Source of the DNA: Lysobacter sp.
GTDB taxonomy: Bacteria; Pseudomonadota; Gammaproteobacteria; Burkholderiales; Usitatibacteraceae
Assembly (NCBI GenBank): GCA_023700985.1
Contig: JAMPXV010000002.1
Span: 1-45,657 of the forward strand
Reading direction: 5' to 3'
Length of the DNA stretch: 45,657 nt
Each line of letters opens with the position of its first letter. Position 1 is the first letter of the stretch. Position numbers and translations under genes: made by a program. Positions 17,568-28,204 of this stretch are shown one piece after another. Under the pieces are notes generated by a model. The model saw only the letters and a program-made list of their open reading frames with translations. It was not told the origin of the DNA and made no database searches.

Positions 17568-17581
17568 GCCGGCCGCGCCGC

Positions 17582-19042
17582 TCACGATCCGTACCCCGGG
17601 GGCGACCGGCGGTGCCAGTCGGTGGCCTGCTGGAAGCGGTGCGCGACGTTGAGCATGCGCGCCTCGTCGAAGTAGTTGCCGATGAGCTGCAGCCCCACCG
17701 GCAGCCCTCCTTCCCCGAACCCGCACGGCACCGAGAGCCCCGGCAGGCCCGCGAGGTTCACGGAGATCGTGTAGAGGTCCTCGAGGTACATCTGCACCGG
17801 GTCGCTCGTCTTCTCGCCGATCGGGAACGCCACGGTGGGCGCGGCCGGGCCGGCGATCACGTCGCAGGACGCGAAGGCCCCGGCGAAGTCGCGCGCGATG
17901 AGGCGGCGCACCTTCTGGGCCTGCAGGTAGTACGCGTCGTAGTAGCCGTGCGAGAGCACGTAGGTGCCCACGAGGATGCGCCGCCGCACCTCGGCCCCGA
18001 AGCCCTCGGCGCGGCTCTTGCGGTACATGTCGTTCAGGTCCGCGTACCCGGCCGCGCGGTGGCCGTAGCGCGCGCCGTCGAAGCGCGAGAGGTTCGACGA
18101 GGCCTCCGCCGGCGCGATCACGTAGTAGACGGGCACGGCGAGCGCCTGGTTCGGGAGGTTCACCTCGACGAGGGTCGCGCCCTGCCGCTCCAGTTCCTCC
18201 ACGCCCGCCATGACGCAGGAAGCGACGTCGGGCGCGAGGTCGGCGGTGAAGTACTGCTTCGGAAGCCCCACGCGCAGGCCCGCGAGCGGACGCGCCAGGT
18301 CGCGCGCGTAGTCCTCCTTCGGCCGCTCGACGCTGGTGGAGTCGCGCTCGTCGAAGCCGGCCATGACGTTGAGCATCAGGGCGAGGTCCTCGGCGCTCTT
18401 GCCGAACGCGCCGCCCTGGTCCAGCGAGGAGGCGAAGGCGACCATCCCGTAGCGCGACACCGCGCCGTAGGTGGGCCGGATGCCCGAGGTGCCCGTGAGC
18501 GAGGCGGGCTGGCGGATCGAGCCGCCGGTGTCGGTGCCGGTGGCGGCGGGCACCAGCCGCGCGGCCACCGCCGCGGCCGACCCTCCGGAGCTGCCGCCCG
18601 GCACGCGCGACGGGTCCCAGGGGTTGCGCGCCGGTCCGAAGAAGGAGCTTTCGTTGGACGAGCCCATGGCGAACTCGTCCATGTTGGTCTTGCCCACGAG
18701 CACCGCGCCGGCGCGGTCGAACTGCTCGACCACGTGCGCGTCGTAGGGCGAGACCCAGTCCGCGAGCATCCGCGAGCCGCAGGTCGTCTTCCAGCCCCGC
18801 GCGCAGAAGAGGTCCTTGTGGGCGATGGGGATGCCCGTGAGCGGCGTGGCCTCGCCGCGGGCCAGGCGCGCGTCGGCCGCGCGCGCGCTCGCGAGCGCCT
18901 TTTCCGCGTCCACGGTGATGAACGCGTTGAGCCCGCCGCCCAGGCGCTCGATGCGCCCGAGAAAGAGGGCCGCCAGCTCCTCGCTCGAGACCTTGCGGTC
19001 GCGAAGGAGGGCGGCGAGCTCGGAAACGGTGTGGTCGAACAT
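17582..19042 (-). CDS. gatA: Asp-tRNA(Asn)/Glu-tRNA(Gln) amidotransferase subunit A
   Basis: A 486-residue amidase-signature enzyme, the glutaminase subunit that supplies ammonia to GatB. The catalytic Lys lies in [11 protein letters not shown]. The amidase signature with its two serines reads [20 protein letters not shown] and [17 protein letters not shown]. The length matches the family. It is the middle gene of gatC-gatA-gatB on minus: 46 bp separate it from gatC, and gatB begins at its stop. Presence of the full set implies that the host makes Gln-tRNA or Asn-tRNA by transamidation. Confidence 0.95.
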   Translation of the reverse strand: MFDHTVSELAALLRDRKVSSEELAALFLGRIERLGGGLNAFITVDAEKALASARAADARLARGEATPLTGIPIAHKDLFCARGWKTTCGSRMLADWVSPYDAHVVEQFDRAGAVLVGKTNMDEFAMGSSNESSFFGPARNPWDPSRVPGGSSGGSAAAVAARLVPAATGTDTGGSIRQPASLTGTSGIRPTYGAVSRYGMVAFASSLDQGGAFGKSAEDLALMLNVMAGFDERDSTSVERPKEDYARDLARPLAGLRVGLPKQYFTADLAPDVASCVMAGVEELERQGATLVEVNLPNQALAVPVYYVIAPAEASSNLSRFDGARYGHRAAGYADLNDMYRKSRAEGFGAEVRRRILVGTYVLSHGYYDAYYLQAQKVRRLIARDFAGAFASCDVIAGPAAPTVAFPIGEKTSDPVQMYLEDLYTISVNLAGLPGLSVPCGFGEGGLPVGLQLIGNYFDEARMLNVAHRFQQATDWHRRSPPGYGS

Positions 19043-19088
19043 GGTCAGGCCTGTCGGGGCGCGGCGACAGGCCGCGCGGGTGCCGGCA

Positions 19089-19373
19089 CTACTCGATGAC
19101 CTTCGGCACGAGGTAGAGGCCGTCCTCGACCCGGGGCGCGGCGGACTGGAACAGTTCGTGCTGGTCGGTTTCCGTCACGCGGTCCTCGCGAAGGCGCTGC
19201 GTCAGGTCGATGGCGTGCGCCATGGGCTCCACCCCGGTGGTGTCCACGGCCCGCATCTGCTCGATCAGGTCGAAGATCCCGTTGAGGTCGTGCTGCAGCG
19301 CAGCAACCCCCTCCTCGGGCACCTCGATCCGGGCAAGCTCGGCAATGCGGCGGATGTCGTCTCGGGACAGCAT
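19089..19373 (-). CDS. gatC: Asp-tRNA(Asn)/Glu-tRNA(Gln) amidotransferase subunit C
   Basis: A 94-residue GatC, the small belt-like subunit that stabilises GatA-GatB. It has the family opening [20 protein letters not shown], the central [20 protein letters not shown] and [20 protein letters not shown]. It is the first gene of the gat operon, with a good sigma-70 promoter 44 bp upstream, divergent from mreB. Confidence 0.93.
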   Translation of the reverse strand: MLSRDDIRRIAELARIEVPEEGVAALQHDLNGIFDLIEQMRAVDTTGVEPMAHAIDLTQRLREDRVTETDQHELFQSAAPRVEDGLYLVPKVIE

Positions 19374-19416
19374 GCGAAAAGCGCTCTAAGGCCTTAATTC
19401 ATCGTGATTTTGGGCT

Positions 19417-20521
<1,105 letters not shown>

Positions 20522-20534
20522 CGCCCGAGCCGGC

Positions 20535-21452
20535 GTGATCCACGAGCCGCCTCCGTTCTTCCACCGCGGGCCCAGCCCCCTCGCCCGCCTCACGTTCTTC
20601 GCGCTGCTCGCGATCGCCACGATGATCGCCGACCACCGCTTCGGGGCGCTGGAGGCGGTGCGGCTGTCGCTCTCGGTGCTCGTCGCGCCCCTCCAGCAGG
20701 TCGCCGGGGCGCCCGCCATCGCCTTCTCGCGGCTGGCCGACTACTTCGCCTCGCAGGACCGGCTCATGCAAGAGAACCGCGAGCTCAAGGCGAAGCTCCT
20801 CGACTACGCGGCCGAGGCGCAGCGCTCGAGGCTGCTGCAGGCGGAGCAGGACCACTTCCTCGCCATGACGCCCTCGCGCAGCCGCTTCGCCACCGACGGC
20901 GTGCTGGCCGAGGTGCTCGCCCACGGCCGCAACCCCTTCGTGAGGAAGCTCGTCCTGGACAAGGGCCTCACGCAGGGCATCAAGGCCGGCATGCCGGTCA
21001 TCGACCGCGAGGGCGTGGTCGGGCAGGTGACCGCCGTGGGCACCTTCACGAGCGAGGTGACGCTCCTTACCGAGAAGGACCAGTCGGTGCCGGTGATGCT
21101 CACGAGGAACGGCCTGCGCGCCATCGCCGTGGGCTCCGGCAAGGACGGCTCGATCGACGTGCCCTTCATGCCGGTCTCCGCGGACATCCAGAACGGCGAC
21201 CTCTTCGTGACCTCCGGCATCGACGGCACCTACCCCGCGGGGCTCGTCGTCGCGCGCGTCACCGCCGTCGAGAAGAACACGACCTACGTGTTCGCGAAGA
21301 TCACCGCCAGGCCGGCAGCCGGCGTGGACAACCACCGCTTCGTGCGCATCCTCACCGGGCAGCGCCCGCCGCCGGCGCCGGCGGAGGCGCGCGCCGAGGA
21401 GAAGCGCCCCGCGAAGGACCGGCCCGCGGCCAAGGGGCGCCGCCAGCCATGA
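20535..21452 (+). CDS. mreC: Rod shape-determining protein MreC
   Basis: A 305-residue bitopic inner-membrane protein linking MreB to PBP2. One N-terminal transmembrane helix (about 18-36), a coiled coil (about 60-100, DRLMQENRELKAKLLDYAAE), then the periplasmic beta-barrel domain with NPFVRKLVLDKGLTQGIKAG and GMPVIDREGVVGQV. A low-complexity Ala/Pro/Arg tail ends the protein. The GTG start at 20535 is 13 bp after mreB. It overlaps mreD by 4 bp (ATGA). Confidence 0.93.
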   Translation: MIHEPPPFFHRGPSPLARLTFFALLAIATMIADHRFGALEAVRLSLSVLVAPLQQVAGAPAIAFSRLADYFASQDRLMQENRELKAKLLDYAAEAQRSRLLQAEQDHFLAMTPSRSRFATDGVLAEVLAHGRNPFVRKLVLDKGLTQGIKAGMPVIDREGVVGQVTAVGTFTSEVTLLTEKDQSVPVMLTRNGLRAIAVGSGKDGSIDVPFMPVSADIQNGDLFVTSGIDGTYPAGLVVARVTAVEKNTTYVFAKITARPAAGVDNHRFVRILTGQRPPPAPAEARAEEKRPAKDRPAAKGRRQP

Positions 21453-21982
21453 GACCCGCGGACCTGACGCCCGTCGCGCGCGACGTGATGAAGCTCCCCG
21501 CGGGGCCGGGGCTCATCTTCGCCTCCCTCGTGGGCGCCTACCTCTTCAACTCGCTGCCGTGGGGCGGCTGGGCGCTGCTCGCGCGCCCCGACCTCGTGCT
21601 CGTGGTCCTCGTGTTCTGGGCGATGCACCAGCCCGGCTCGGTCGGCCAGGGGCTCGCTTTCGCGCTGGGCCTCGCCATGGACGTGGGCGACTCCATGCTG
21701 CTGGGCCAGCACGCGCTCGCCTACGTGATCGCCACCTTCGGCGCGCAGGTGCTGCGCGTGCGCGTGCTCTCCTTCCCGATCCTCGAGCAGACCCTGCACG
21801 TGCTGGGCCTGTTCATCGGCGCCTCGGCCGTGATCGTGCTGCTGAACCTGCTGCTCGGCGCGCCGCTCCCGGGAGCCGCCGCGGCGCTCTCCCCGGCGCT
21901 CGCCGCGCTCGCCTGGGGCCCCCTCGCGTGGCTGCTCTACCTGCCGGTGCTGCGCCGCATGCGCCGGGAGTCGGCGACATGA
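21449..21982 (+). CDS. mreD: Rod shape-determining protein MreD
   Basis: A 177-residue integral membrane protein with about five hydrophobic helices, the third member of the MreBCD complex. Typical segments are RPDLVLVVLVFWAMHQP and FALGLAMDVGDSMLLGQHAL; the 'G...D' after the second helix is the family mark. It overlaps mreC by 4 bp and mrdA by 4 bp, so the block is translationally coupled. Confidence 0.92.
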   Translation: MRPADLTPVARDVMKLPAGPGLIFASLVGAYLFNSLPWGGWALLARPDLVLVVLVFWAMHQPGSVGQGLAFALGLAMDVGDSMLLGQHALAYVIATFGAQVLRVRVLSFPILEQTLHVLGLFIGASAVIVLLNLLLGAPLPGAAAALSPALAALAWGPLAWLLYLPVLRRMRRESAT

Positions 21983-23877
21983 GCATCGGGCTCGCCCTTC
22001 GCGACCAGCGCGCCGAGCTCAGCACCTTCCGCGCGCGGCTCCTGGTGGCGGGGCTTCTCGCGCTCGCCGCCTTCGGCGTGCTCGTGGCCCGCTTCGTCTG
22101 GCTGCAGGTGGTCCAGCGCGCGCACTACCACACGCTCGCCGAGGCCAACCGCATCTCGGTGGTGCCCGTCGTGCCCAACCGCGGGCTCATCCTCGACCGC
22201 AACGGCGAGGTGCTGGCCGCCAACTACTCGGCCTACACCCTCGAGGTCACGCCGAGCAAGGTGGGCGACGTCGAGCGCGCCATCGACGAGCTCGCGCAGG
22301 TGATCGAGGTGAGCCCGCGCGACCGCCGCCGCTTCAGGAAGCTGCAGGAGGAGAGCCGCAACTTCGAGAGCCTGCCCATCCGCACGCGGCTGACCGAGGA
22401 GGAGGTCGCGCGCTTCGCCGTGAGCCGCTACCGCTTCCCGGGCTTCGAGATCAAGGCGCGGCTCTTCCGCTCCTACCCGCACGGCGACATCGCCTCGCAC
22501 GCCGTGGGCTACATCGGGCGCATCAACGAGGCCGACGTGCGCCGCATCGAGGCGGCCGGGCTCGCGACGAACTACAAGGGCACCGACCACATCGGCAAGC
22601 TCGGCATCGAGGGCGCCTACGAGAAGGAGCTCCACGGCACCACCGGCAGCGAGCAGGTGGAGATCGACGCCGGCGGCCGCGCCATCCGCTCGCTCTCGCG
22701 CGCCGAGCCCCAGTCTGGCAACAACCTCGTCGTGACGCTCGACGTGAAGCTGCAGCGCGTGGCCGAGGAGGCCTTCCAGGACTTCCGCGGGGCGCTGGTG
22801 GCGCTCGACCCGGCGACGGGCGACGTGCTGGCGCTCGTCTCACGGCCCGGCTACGACCCCAACCTCTTCGTCGACGGCATCGACCCGGCCAACTGGGACG
22901 CGCTCAACAACTCGCCCGACAAGCCCCTGAACAACCGGGCCCTGCGCGGGCAGTACCCGCCGGGCTCCACCATCAAGCCGTTCATGGCGCTGGCCGCGCT
23001 CACCTACGGGAAGCGCACGCCCGAGCAGACGATCTCCGACCCGGGCCACTGGATGCTGCCCGGGGTGTCGCGCCCCTTCCGCGACTGGAAGCCCGGCGGC
23101 CACGGCGTGGTGAACCTCCACAAGTCGATCGTGGTCTCCTGCGACACGTACTACTACGGCCTGGCCAACGACCTCGGCGTGGACGCCATCCACCGCTTCA
23201 TGACGCAGTTCGGCTTCGGCTCGCGCACCGGCATCGACATCGACGGCGAGCTGCCGGGACTGCAGCCCTCGACCGACTGGAAGTGGCAGCGCTTCAAGCA
23301 GAAGTGGTACGCGGGCGACACGATCAGCGTGGGCATCGGGCAGGGCTACTGGCTGGCGACCCCCATGCAGCTCGCCGTGGCGACGGCCACGCTCGCCAAC
23401 GGCGGCACGCCGGTGCACCCGCGCCTGGTGCGCGCCGTGCAGGACGCCCGCACGCAGCAGGTGCGGGAGCTTCCGGTGCGGCTCGGCGACAAGCTCGCCA
23501 TCAAGCCCGAGCACGTCGAGCTCGTGAGGGCCGCGATGGTCGACGTGACGCGCCCCGGCGGAACGGCGGTGCGCGCGGCGCAGGGCGCGCCCTACCTCGT
23601 GGGCGGCAAGACCGGCACCGCCCAGGTGATCGGCATGAAGGCGGGCGAGAAGTACGACGAGAAGCGCGTGAAGGAACGCCACCGCGACCACGCGCTCTTC
23701 ATCGCCTACGCGCCCGCCGACGCCCCGCGGATCGCGCTGGCGCTGCTGGTCGAGAACGGCGGCCACGGCGGCTCGACCGCCGCGCCCATCGCGCGCGAGG
23801 TGCTCGACTATTACCTGCTGGGCAAGCGCCCGGAGCGGAAGCTCCCCCTGGTCGCCGAGGAGGCCGAGGGTGATTAG
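21979..23877 (+). CDS. mrdA: Penicillin-binding protein 2 (elongation transpeptidase)
   Basis: A 632-residue class B PBP that cross-links peptidoglycan during elongation, working with RodA. One N-terminal transmembrane helix (about 22-45), the dimerisation/pedestal domain with NRGLILDRNGEVLAANYSAY, then the transpeptidase domain. The active serine is S330 with K333 in YPPGSTIKPFMALAAL. The second motif is S-C-D in SIVVSCDTYYYGLAN, as usual for PBP2. The third motif is GGKTGTAQV near residue 540. Length and order are normal. It overlaps mreD and mrdB. Confidence 0.96.
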   Translation: MSIGLALRDQRAELSTFRARLLVAGLLALAAFGVLVARFVWLQVVQRAHYHTLAEANRISVVPVVPNRGLILDRNGEVLAANYSAYTLEVTPSKVGDVERAIDELAQVIEVSPRDRRRFRKLQEESRNFESLPIRTRLTEEEVARFAVSRYRFPGFEIKARLFRSYPHGDIASHAVGYIGRINEADVRRIEAAGLATNYKGTDHIGKLGIEGAYEKELHGTTGSEQVEIDAGGRAIRSLSRAEPQSGNNLVVTLDVKLQRVAEEAFQDFRGALVALDPATGDVLALVSRPGYDPNLFVDGIDPANWDALNNSPDKPLNNRALRGQYPPGSTIKPFMALAALTYGKRTPEQTISDPGHWMLPGVSRPFRDWKPGGHGVVNLHKSIVVSCDTYYYGLANDLGVDAIHRFMTQFGFGSRTGIDIDGELPGLQPSTDWKWQRFKQKWYAGDTISVGIGQGYWLATPMQLAVATATLANGGTPVHPRLVRAVQDARTQQVRELPVRLGDKLAIKPEHVELVRAAMVDVTRPGGTAVRAAQGAPYLVGGKTGTAQVIGMKAGEKYDEKRVKERHRDHALFIAYAPADAPRIALALLVENGGHGGSTAAPIAREVLDYYLLGKRPERKLPLVAEEAEGD

Positions 23878-24967
23878 CAGGCTCTTCGACATCGTCTCGC
23901 GGCGCATCGACGGGCCGCTCATGGTGGCCGTGGTGCTGGCACTCGCCCTCGGGCTCACCGTGGTCTACTCGGCTTCCGGCGGCGCCTCCGTCGACCGCGT
24001 CCTCGGGCAGGCGCGCAACATCGCCATCGCGGCGGCGGCGCTGTGGGTCGTGGCCAACATCCCGCCGCAGGCGCTCATGCGGCTCGCCGTGCCGATCTAC
24101 GCGGCCGGGCTCGCGCTCCTGGTGGCGGTGGCCCTGTTCGGCGAGGTGCGCAACGGCGCCCGCCGCTGGCTCAACCTCGGCTTCACGACGCTGCAGCCCT
24201 CGGAGATCATGAAGATCTCGGTGCCGCTGATGCTCGCGTGGTACTTCCACCGGCACCAGGAGGGCATCAAGCTTCGCGACTACGCGGTCGCCGCGGTCCT
24301 GCTCGCGCTCCCGGTCGGCCTCGTGGTGCGCCAGCCGGACCTGGGCACGGCACTCCTCATCTTCGCCTCCGGCTTCTTCGTGATCTTCCTTGCCGGCCTG
24401 TCGTGGAAGCTGATCGCGGGATTCGTCGTGGCGGGACTGGCGAGCCTGCCCTTCCTCTGGGGCATGCTGCACGACTACCAGCGCAGGCGCGTGCTCACCC
24501 TCCTCGACCCCACCGAGGACCCCCTGGGCGCGGGCTACCACATCATCCAGTCCACGATCGCCATCGGCTCCGGCGGCGTGCTGGGCAAGGGGTGGCTCAA
24601 CGGCACGCAGGCGCAGCTCGACTTCGTCCCCGAGCGCTCCACCGACTTCATCCTCGCGGTGTTCGGCGAGGAGTTCGGGCTGGCCGGCAACCTCCTGCTG
24701 ATCGCCCTCTACGTCCTCATCATCGCGCGCGGCCTGATGATCGCGGCCAACGCCTCGACCACCTTCGCGCGCCTCACGGCGGGCGCGGTGACGCTCACCT
24801 TCTTCACCTACGCCTTCGTGAACATGGGCATGGTGAGCGGCATCCTGCCCGTGGTGGGCGTGCCGCTGCCGCTGGTGAGCTACGGCGGCACGGCGCTCCT
24901 GTCAATGCTCGCGGGGTTCGGCATCCTGATGTCGATCTCCACGCACAAGCAGCTGGTGTCGAGCTGA
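23870..24967 (+). CDS. mrdB: RodA peptidoglycan glycosyltransferase
   Basis: A 365-residue SEDS-family protein with about ten transmembrane helices, the glycan polymerase of the elongasome. Motifs are NGARRWLNLGFTTLQPSE (the conserved 'R.W...g....QPSE') and RQPDLGTALLIFASG, VPERSTDFILAVFGEEFG and PVVGVPLPLVSYGGTALL. The start is GTG at 23870, within the end of mrdA (8-bp overlap). The stop overlaps the rlpA start. Confidence 0.95.
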   Translation: MISRLFDIVSRRIDGPLMVAVVLALALGLTVVYSASGGASVDRVLGQARNIAIAAAALWVVANIPPQALMRLAVPIYAAGLALLVAVALFGEVRNGARRWLNLGFTTLQPSEIMKISVPLMLAWYFHRHQEGIKLRDYAVAAVLLALPVGLVVRQPDLGTALLIFASGFFVIFLAGLSWKLIAGFVVAGLASLPFLWGMLHDYQRRRVLTLLDPTEDPLGAGYHIIQSTIAIGSGGVLGKGWLNGTQAQLDFVPERSTDFILAVFGEEFGLAGNLLLIALYVLIIARGLMIAANASTTFARLTAGAVTLTFFTYAFVNMGMVSGILPVVGVPLPLVSYGGTALLSMLAGFGILMSISTHKQLVSS

Positions 24968-25890
24968 TGCGCGCGGCCCTCCTCGCCCTCGTCGCCCTGG
25001 GACTCGCCGCCTGCGGCACCGCGCCCAAGGCGCCCCCGAAGAAGCCGGCCTACTACTCCGACGACGGCCCGCCGGAGAAGGTGCCCGAGGACATCGCCCG
25101 GATCCCCGACGCCGTGCCGCGCGACGAGCCCTACCACCGCTGGGCCAACCGCCCCTACACGGTGTTCGGTCGGACCTACGCGCCCGTGGTGAACGACGAG
25201 CCGATGAAGGAGCGCGGCCTCGCCTCCTGGTACGGCCGCAAGTTCCACGGCCAGAAGACCTCCTCGGGCGAGGTCTACGACATGTTCGCGATGACCGCCG
25301 CGCACAAGACCCTGCCCATCCCGAGCTACGCGCGGGTGACGAGCCTCAGGTCCGGCCAGTCCGTGGTGGTGCGCGTGAACGACCGCGGCCCCTTCCACGA
25401 CGGACGCGTGATCGACCTGTCGTACGCCGCCGCGGCCAGGCTGGGCATCGCCGGCCCCGGCAGCGGCCCGGTGGAGGTCGAGCGCGTCTTCGCGCGCGAT
25501 GCCGCGCGCCTGGCCGCCGCAGCCGCCGCGCCGCGCCCCGCGTCCGCGCCTCCCCCGCCCCCGCCCGGCCCCGTCGCGACCCCGCTCGCCGCCACCGACC
25601 TGCCGCAGCCGCGCGCCGCGGAGATCACCACGCCGATGGTCGCGGCCGAGGCCACGGGGCTCTACCTGCAACTCGGCGCGTTTTCCAGTGTCGACAATGC
25701 GGAGAGCTTCCGCGACCGCATCGCCCGGGAACTGCCGTGGCTGCTGGAGCCGATCCAGGTCGCGGCCTCCGGCAGCCTGCACCGCGTCCGCCTCGGGCCC
25801 TACAGGACCCGGGAGGAGGCGCAGGCCATCGCCGACAAGGTCCGCTCCTCGCTCGACATCGCCCCCCTCATCACTCCCGCCACGCGCTGA
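24967..25890 (+). CDS. rlpA: Lipoprotein RlpA (septal-ring/lytic transglycosylase family)
   Basis: A 307-residue lipoprotein. The signal ends in a lipobox L13-A14-A15-C16, so the N-terminal Cys would be lipidated. The double-psi beta-barrel domain (about 80-165) contains GLASWYGRKFHGQKTSSGE and VVVRVNDRGPFHDGRVIDLS, with the conserved His and Asp of the lytic family. A Pro/Ala-rich linker (about 180-220) leads to a C-terminal SPOR domain (about 233-305, YLQLGAFSSVDNAESF), which binds denuded glycan strands at division sites. The ATG overlaps the rodA stop. In Pseudomonas the homologue is a lytic transglycosylase for naked glycans. Confidence 0.93.
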   Translation: MRAALLALVALGLAACGTAPKAPPKKPAYYSDDGPPEKVPEDIARIPDAVPRDEPYHRWANRPYTVFGRTYAPVVNDEPMKERGLASWYGRKFHGQKTSSGEVYDMFAMTAAHKTLPIPSYARVTSLRSGQSVVVRVNDRGPFHDGRVIDLSYAAAARLGIAGPGSGPVEVERVFARDAARLAAAAAAPRPASAPPPPPPGPVATPLAATDLPQPRAAEITTPMVAAEATGLYLQLGAFSSVDNAESFRDRIARELPWLLEPIQVAASGSLHRVRLGPYRTREEAQAIADKVRSSLDIAPLITPATR

Positions 25891-25902
25891 AATGCCCCCT
25901 CG

Positions 25903-27027
25903 ATGATCCGCCGCCTCGCCCTGCTCCCCGCCCTCTGCCTCGCACTCGCCGCCCTCGCCCAGCCCGTCACGCCCCCGCCCGTCGCGGCGCGCGCGTACTA
26001 CCTCCTCGACACGCTCTCCGGGAAGGCGCTGGCCGCGCAGGCGGAGGAGGACCGCTTCGAGCCCGCCTCGCTCACCAAGCTGATGACCGCCTACCTCGTC
26101 TTCGCGGCCATCCGCGACGGCAAGCTCGACCCGGCCGCGACCGTCGCCGTCTCGGAGAAGGCGTGGCGCGCCGGGGGCTCGCGCATGTTCATCGAGCCCC
26201 GCAAGCCCGTCACGGTGGGCGACCTGCTGCGCGGCATGATCGTGCAGTCCGGCAACGACGCCACCATCGCGCTCACCGAGGCGGTGGCGGGAAGCGAGGA
26301 AGCCTTCGCGCAGCTCATGAACCGCGAGGCGAAGCGCCTGGGGCTGCGCAACACGAACTTCGTGAATTCCACGGGGCTGCCGGCGCCGAACCACTACGCG
26401 ACGGCGCGCGACATGGCCGTCCTCGCCGCCGCGCTCATCCGCGACTTCCCCGACCGCTACGCCCTGTACTCGCAGAAGGAGTACACCTGGAACGGCATCA
26501 CGCAGGCCAACCGCAACCGCCTGCTGTGGCTCGACCCCACGGTGGACGGCGTGAAGACCGGCTTCACGGAGGCCGCGGGCTACTGCCTGGTGGCCTCGGC
26601 GAAGCGCGGCGAGCGCCGCCTCGTCTCCGTGGTGATGGGCGCGCAGTCCGACGCGCTGCGCATGTCGGAGAACCAGAAGCTCCTCAACTTCGGCTTCCTC
26701 GCGTGGGACACGCAGCGCCTCTACCGCAAGGGCCAGGTGGTCGCCAACGCCGAGATCTTCAAGGGCACCAGCGCCACGGTGAAGCTGGGCTTCGACCGCG
26801 ACGTGTGGCTCACGCTGCCGCGCGAGCGCTTCGAGGGCCTGCAGGCCCGGCTCACCACGGTGCAGCCCTTCGTGGCGCCCTACTCCCGGGGGCAGAATGC
26901 GGGGATAATGAAGCTCGCCCGCGACAACGCCGCCGTCGCCGAGATCGCCGTCGTGGCCCTCGAGGACGTGCCGGCGGCCGGGTTCCTCTCGCGCGGATGG
27001 GACACGATCCGCCTCCTGTTCCGGTGA
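25903..27027 (+). CDS. dacA: D-alanyl-D-alanine carboxypeptidase (PBP5/6 type)
   Basis: A 374-residue low-molecular-mass PBP which trims the terminal D-alanine from stem peptides. A signal peptide (cut near residue 19) precedes the catalytic domain. The active serine is S56 with K59 (ASLTKLMTAYLVF), the second motif is S116-G-N118 (QSGNDATIALTE), and the third is K218-T-G (DGVKTGFTEAAGYC). The second domain (about 285-350) is beta-rich. A C-terminal amphipathic anchor is plausible in FLSRGWDTIRLLFR. rlpA lies 12 bp upstream. The released D-Ala could feed the transaminase encoded next. Confidence 0.93.
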   Translation: MIRRLALLPALCLALAALAQPVTPPPVAARAYYLLDTLSGKALAAQAEEDRFEPASLTKLMTAYLVFAAIRDGKLDPAATVAVSEKAWRAGGSRMFIEPRKPVTVGDLLRGMIVQSGNDATIALTEAVAGSEEAFAQLMNREAKRLGLRNTNFVNSTGLPAPNHYATARDMAVLAAALIRDFPDRYALYSQKEYTWNGITQANRNRLLWLDPTVDGVKTGFTEAAGYCLVASAKRGERRLVSVVMGAQSDALRMSENQKLLNFGFLAWDTQRLYRKGQVVANAEIFKGTSATVKLGFDRDVWLTLPRERFEGLQARLTTVQPFVAPYSRGQNAGIMKLARDNAAVAEIAVVALEDVPAAGFLSRGWDTIRLLFR

Positions 27028-27032
27028 CCGCC

Positions 27033-27905
27033 ATGACCTCCCCCATCGCGCACTTCAACGGCAAGCTGCTGCCCCTCGACCAGATCGCGATCTCCCCGCT
27101 CGACCGCGGCTTCCTGTTCGGCGACGGGGTCTACGAGGTGATCCCCGCCTACGGCGGCCGCCTCCTGCGCGCCCGCGAGCACTTCCGGCGGCTGCAGCGC
27201 TCGATGGACGAGATCCGCCTCGCCAATCCGCACACCCCCGACGAGTGGATCGCCGAGGTGGAGAGGCTCCTCGCCCACCACCCCGGCAACCAGTCGGTCT
27301 ACATCCAGGTCACCCGCGGCGTGCCCGCGAAGCGCGACCACGTGATGCCCGCGGGGCTCGCGCCCACCGTCTTCATGATGGCGAGCCCGCTCGCCACGCC
27401 GTCGCCGGAGGCGGTGGAGAAGGGCGTGGCCTGCGTGAGCGCGAAGGACTTCCGCTGGGAGAAGTGCCACATCAAGTCCACGTCGCTCCTGGGCAACGTG
27501 CTCGCGCGCCAGGTCTCGGCCGACGCGGGCGCCGCCGAGACGGTGCTCTTCCGCGACGGCTTCCTCACCGAGGCGGCGGCCTCCAACGTCTTCATCGTGA
27601 AAGGCGGCGTCGTGGCCGCCGCGCCGCAGGACAACCACATCCTGCTGGGCATCACCTACGAGCTGCTGACCGACCTCGCGCGCGAGGGGAAGCTGCGCTT
27701 CGAGATCCGCCCGGTCGCGGAAGCCGAGGTGCGAGGCGCCGACGAGATCTGGCTGAGCTCCTCGACCAAGGAGGTGCTCGCCGTCACCACCCTGGACGGC
27801 AAGCCCGTGGGCGCCGGCGTTCCCGGCCCCGTGTTCCGCCGCATGCACGCCCTGTTCCAGGAGTACAAGGCGAAGCTCGCGGCCGCCCCGGCCGTCGCCG
27901 GCTGA
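27033..27905 (+). CDS. dat: D-amino-acid transaminase (class IV aminotransferase)
   Basis: A 290-residue fold-type IV PLP enzyme. K148 in CHIKSTSLLGNVLAR is the Schiff-base lysine. SPLDRGFLFGDGVYEVIPAY near the start and TEAAASNVFIVKGG are class IV signatures. The tripeptide-like YIQVTRG (about 90) is typical of D-amino-acid transaminases as opposed to branched-chain ones. It converts D-Ala plus 2-oxoglutarate to pyruvate plus D-Glu, so it links cell-wall amino acids to central metabolism. The ATG at 27033 is used; a GTG at 27024 overlaps the dacA stop as GTGA and would add three residues. Confidence 0.88.
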   Translation: MTSPIAHFNGKLLPLDQIAISPLDRGFLFGDGVYEVIPAYGGRLLRAREHFRRLQRSMDEIRLANPHTPDEWIAEVERLLAHHPGNQSVYIQVTRGVPAKRDHVMPAGLAPTVFMMASPLATPSPEAVEKGVACVSAKDFRWEKCHIKSTSLLGNVLARQVSADAGAAETVLFRDGFLTEAAASNVFIVKGGVVAAAPQDNHILLGITYELLTDLAREGKLRFEIRPVAEAEVRGADEIWLSSSTKEVLAVTTLDGKPVGAGVPGPVFRRMHALFQEYKAKLAAAPAVAG

Positions 27906-27915
27906 CGGGTCCCCG

Positions 27916-28194
27916 GTGGCGCACGACGGCCCGGGGGAGAAGCCTCTCCTCGTCTTTCCGACGCCGTTTCCCATCAAGGTGATGGGCCGGCGCGAGGACG
28001 GTTATGCGCAGGCGATCCTCGACGTCGTGATGCGCCACGCGCCGGACTTCGACCCGGCCACGGTGGAGATGCGCCCCTCGAAGGCCGGCAACTACCTTTC
28101 CGTCACCGTCACCATCAATGCCCGCTCGCGCGAGCAGCTGGACGCCCTGTACACGGAGCTCTCCGGCCACCCGATGGTCATGATGGTGCTCTGA
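27916..28194 (+). CDS. ybeD: DUF493 family protein (YbeD)
   Basis: A 92-residue ACT-like small protein of the YbeD/DUF493 family. Typical pieces are [20 protein letters not shown] and [20 protein letters not shown], ending in [11 protein letters not shown]. The E. coli homologue lies between dacA and lipB, exactly as here, and may modulate lipoate metabolism, but its biochemical role is unclear. The start is GTG at 27916. It is 10 bp from both neighbours, so it belongs to the same transcript. Confidence 0.93.
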   Translation: MAHDGPGEKPLLVFPTPFPIKVMGRREDGYAQAILDVVMRHAPDFDPATVEMRPSKAGNYLSVTVTINARSREQLDALYTELSGHPMVMMVL

Positions 28195-28204
28195 GGCCCC
28201 GACC

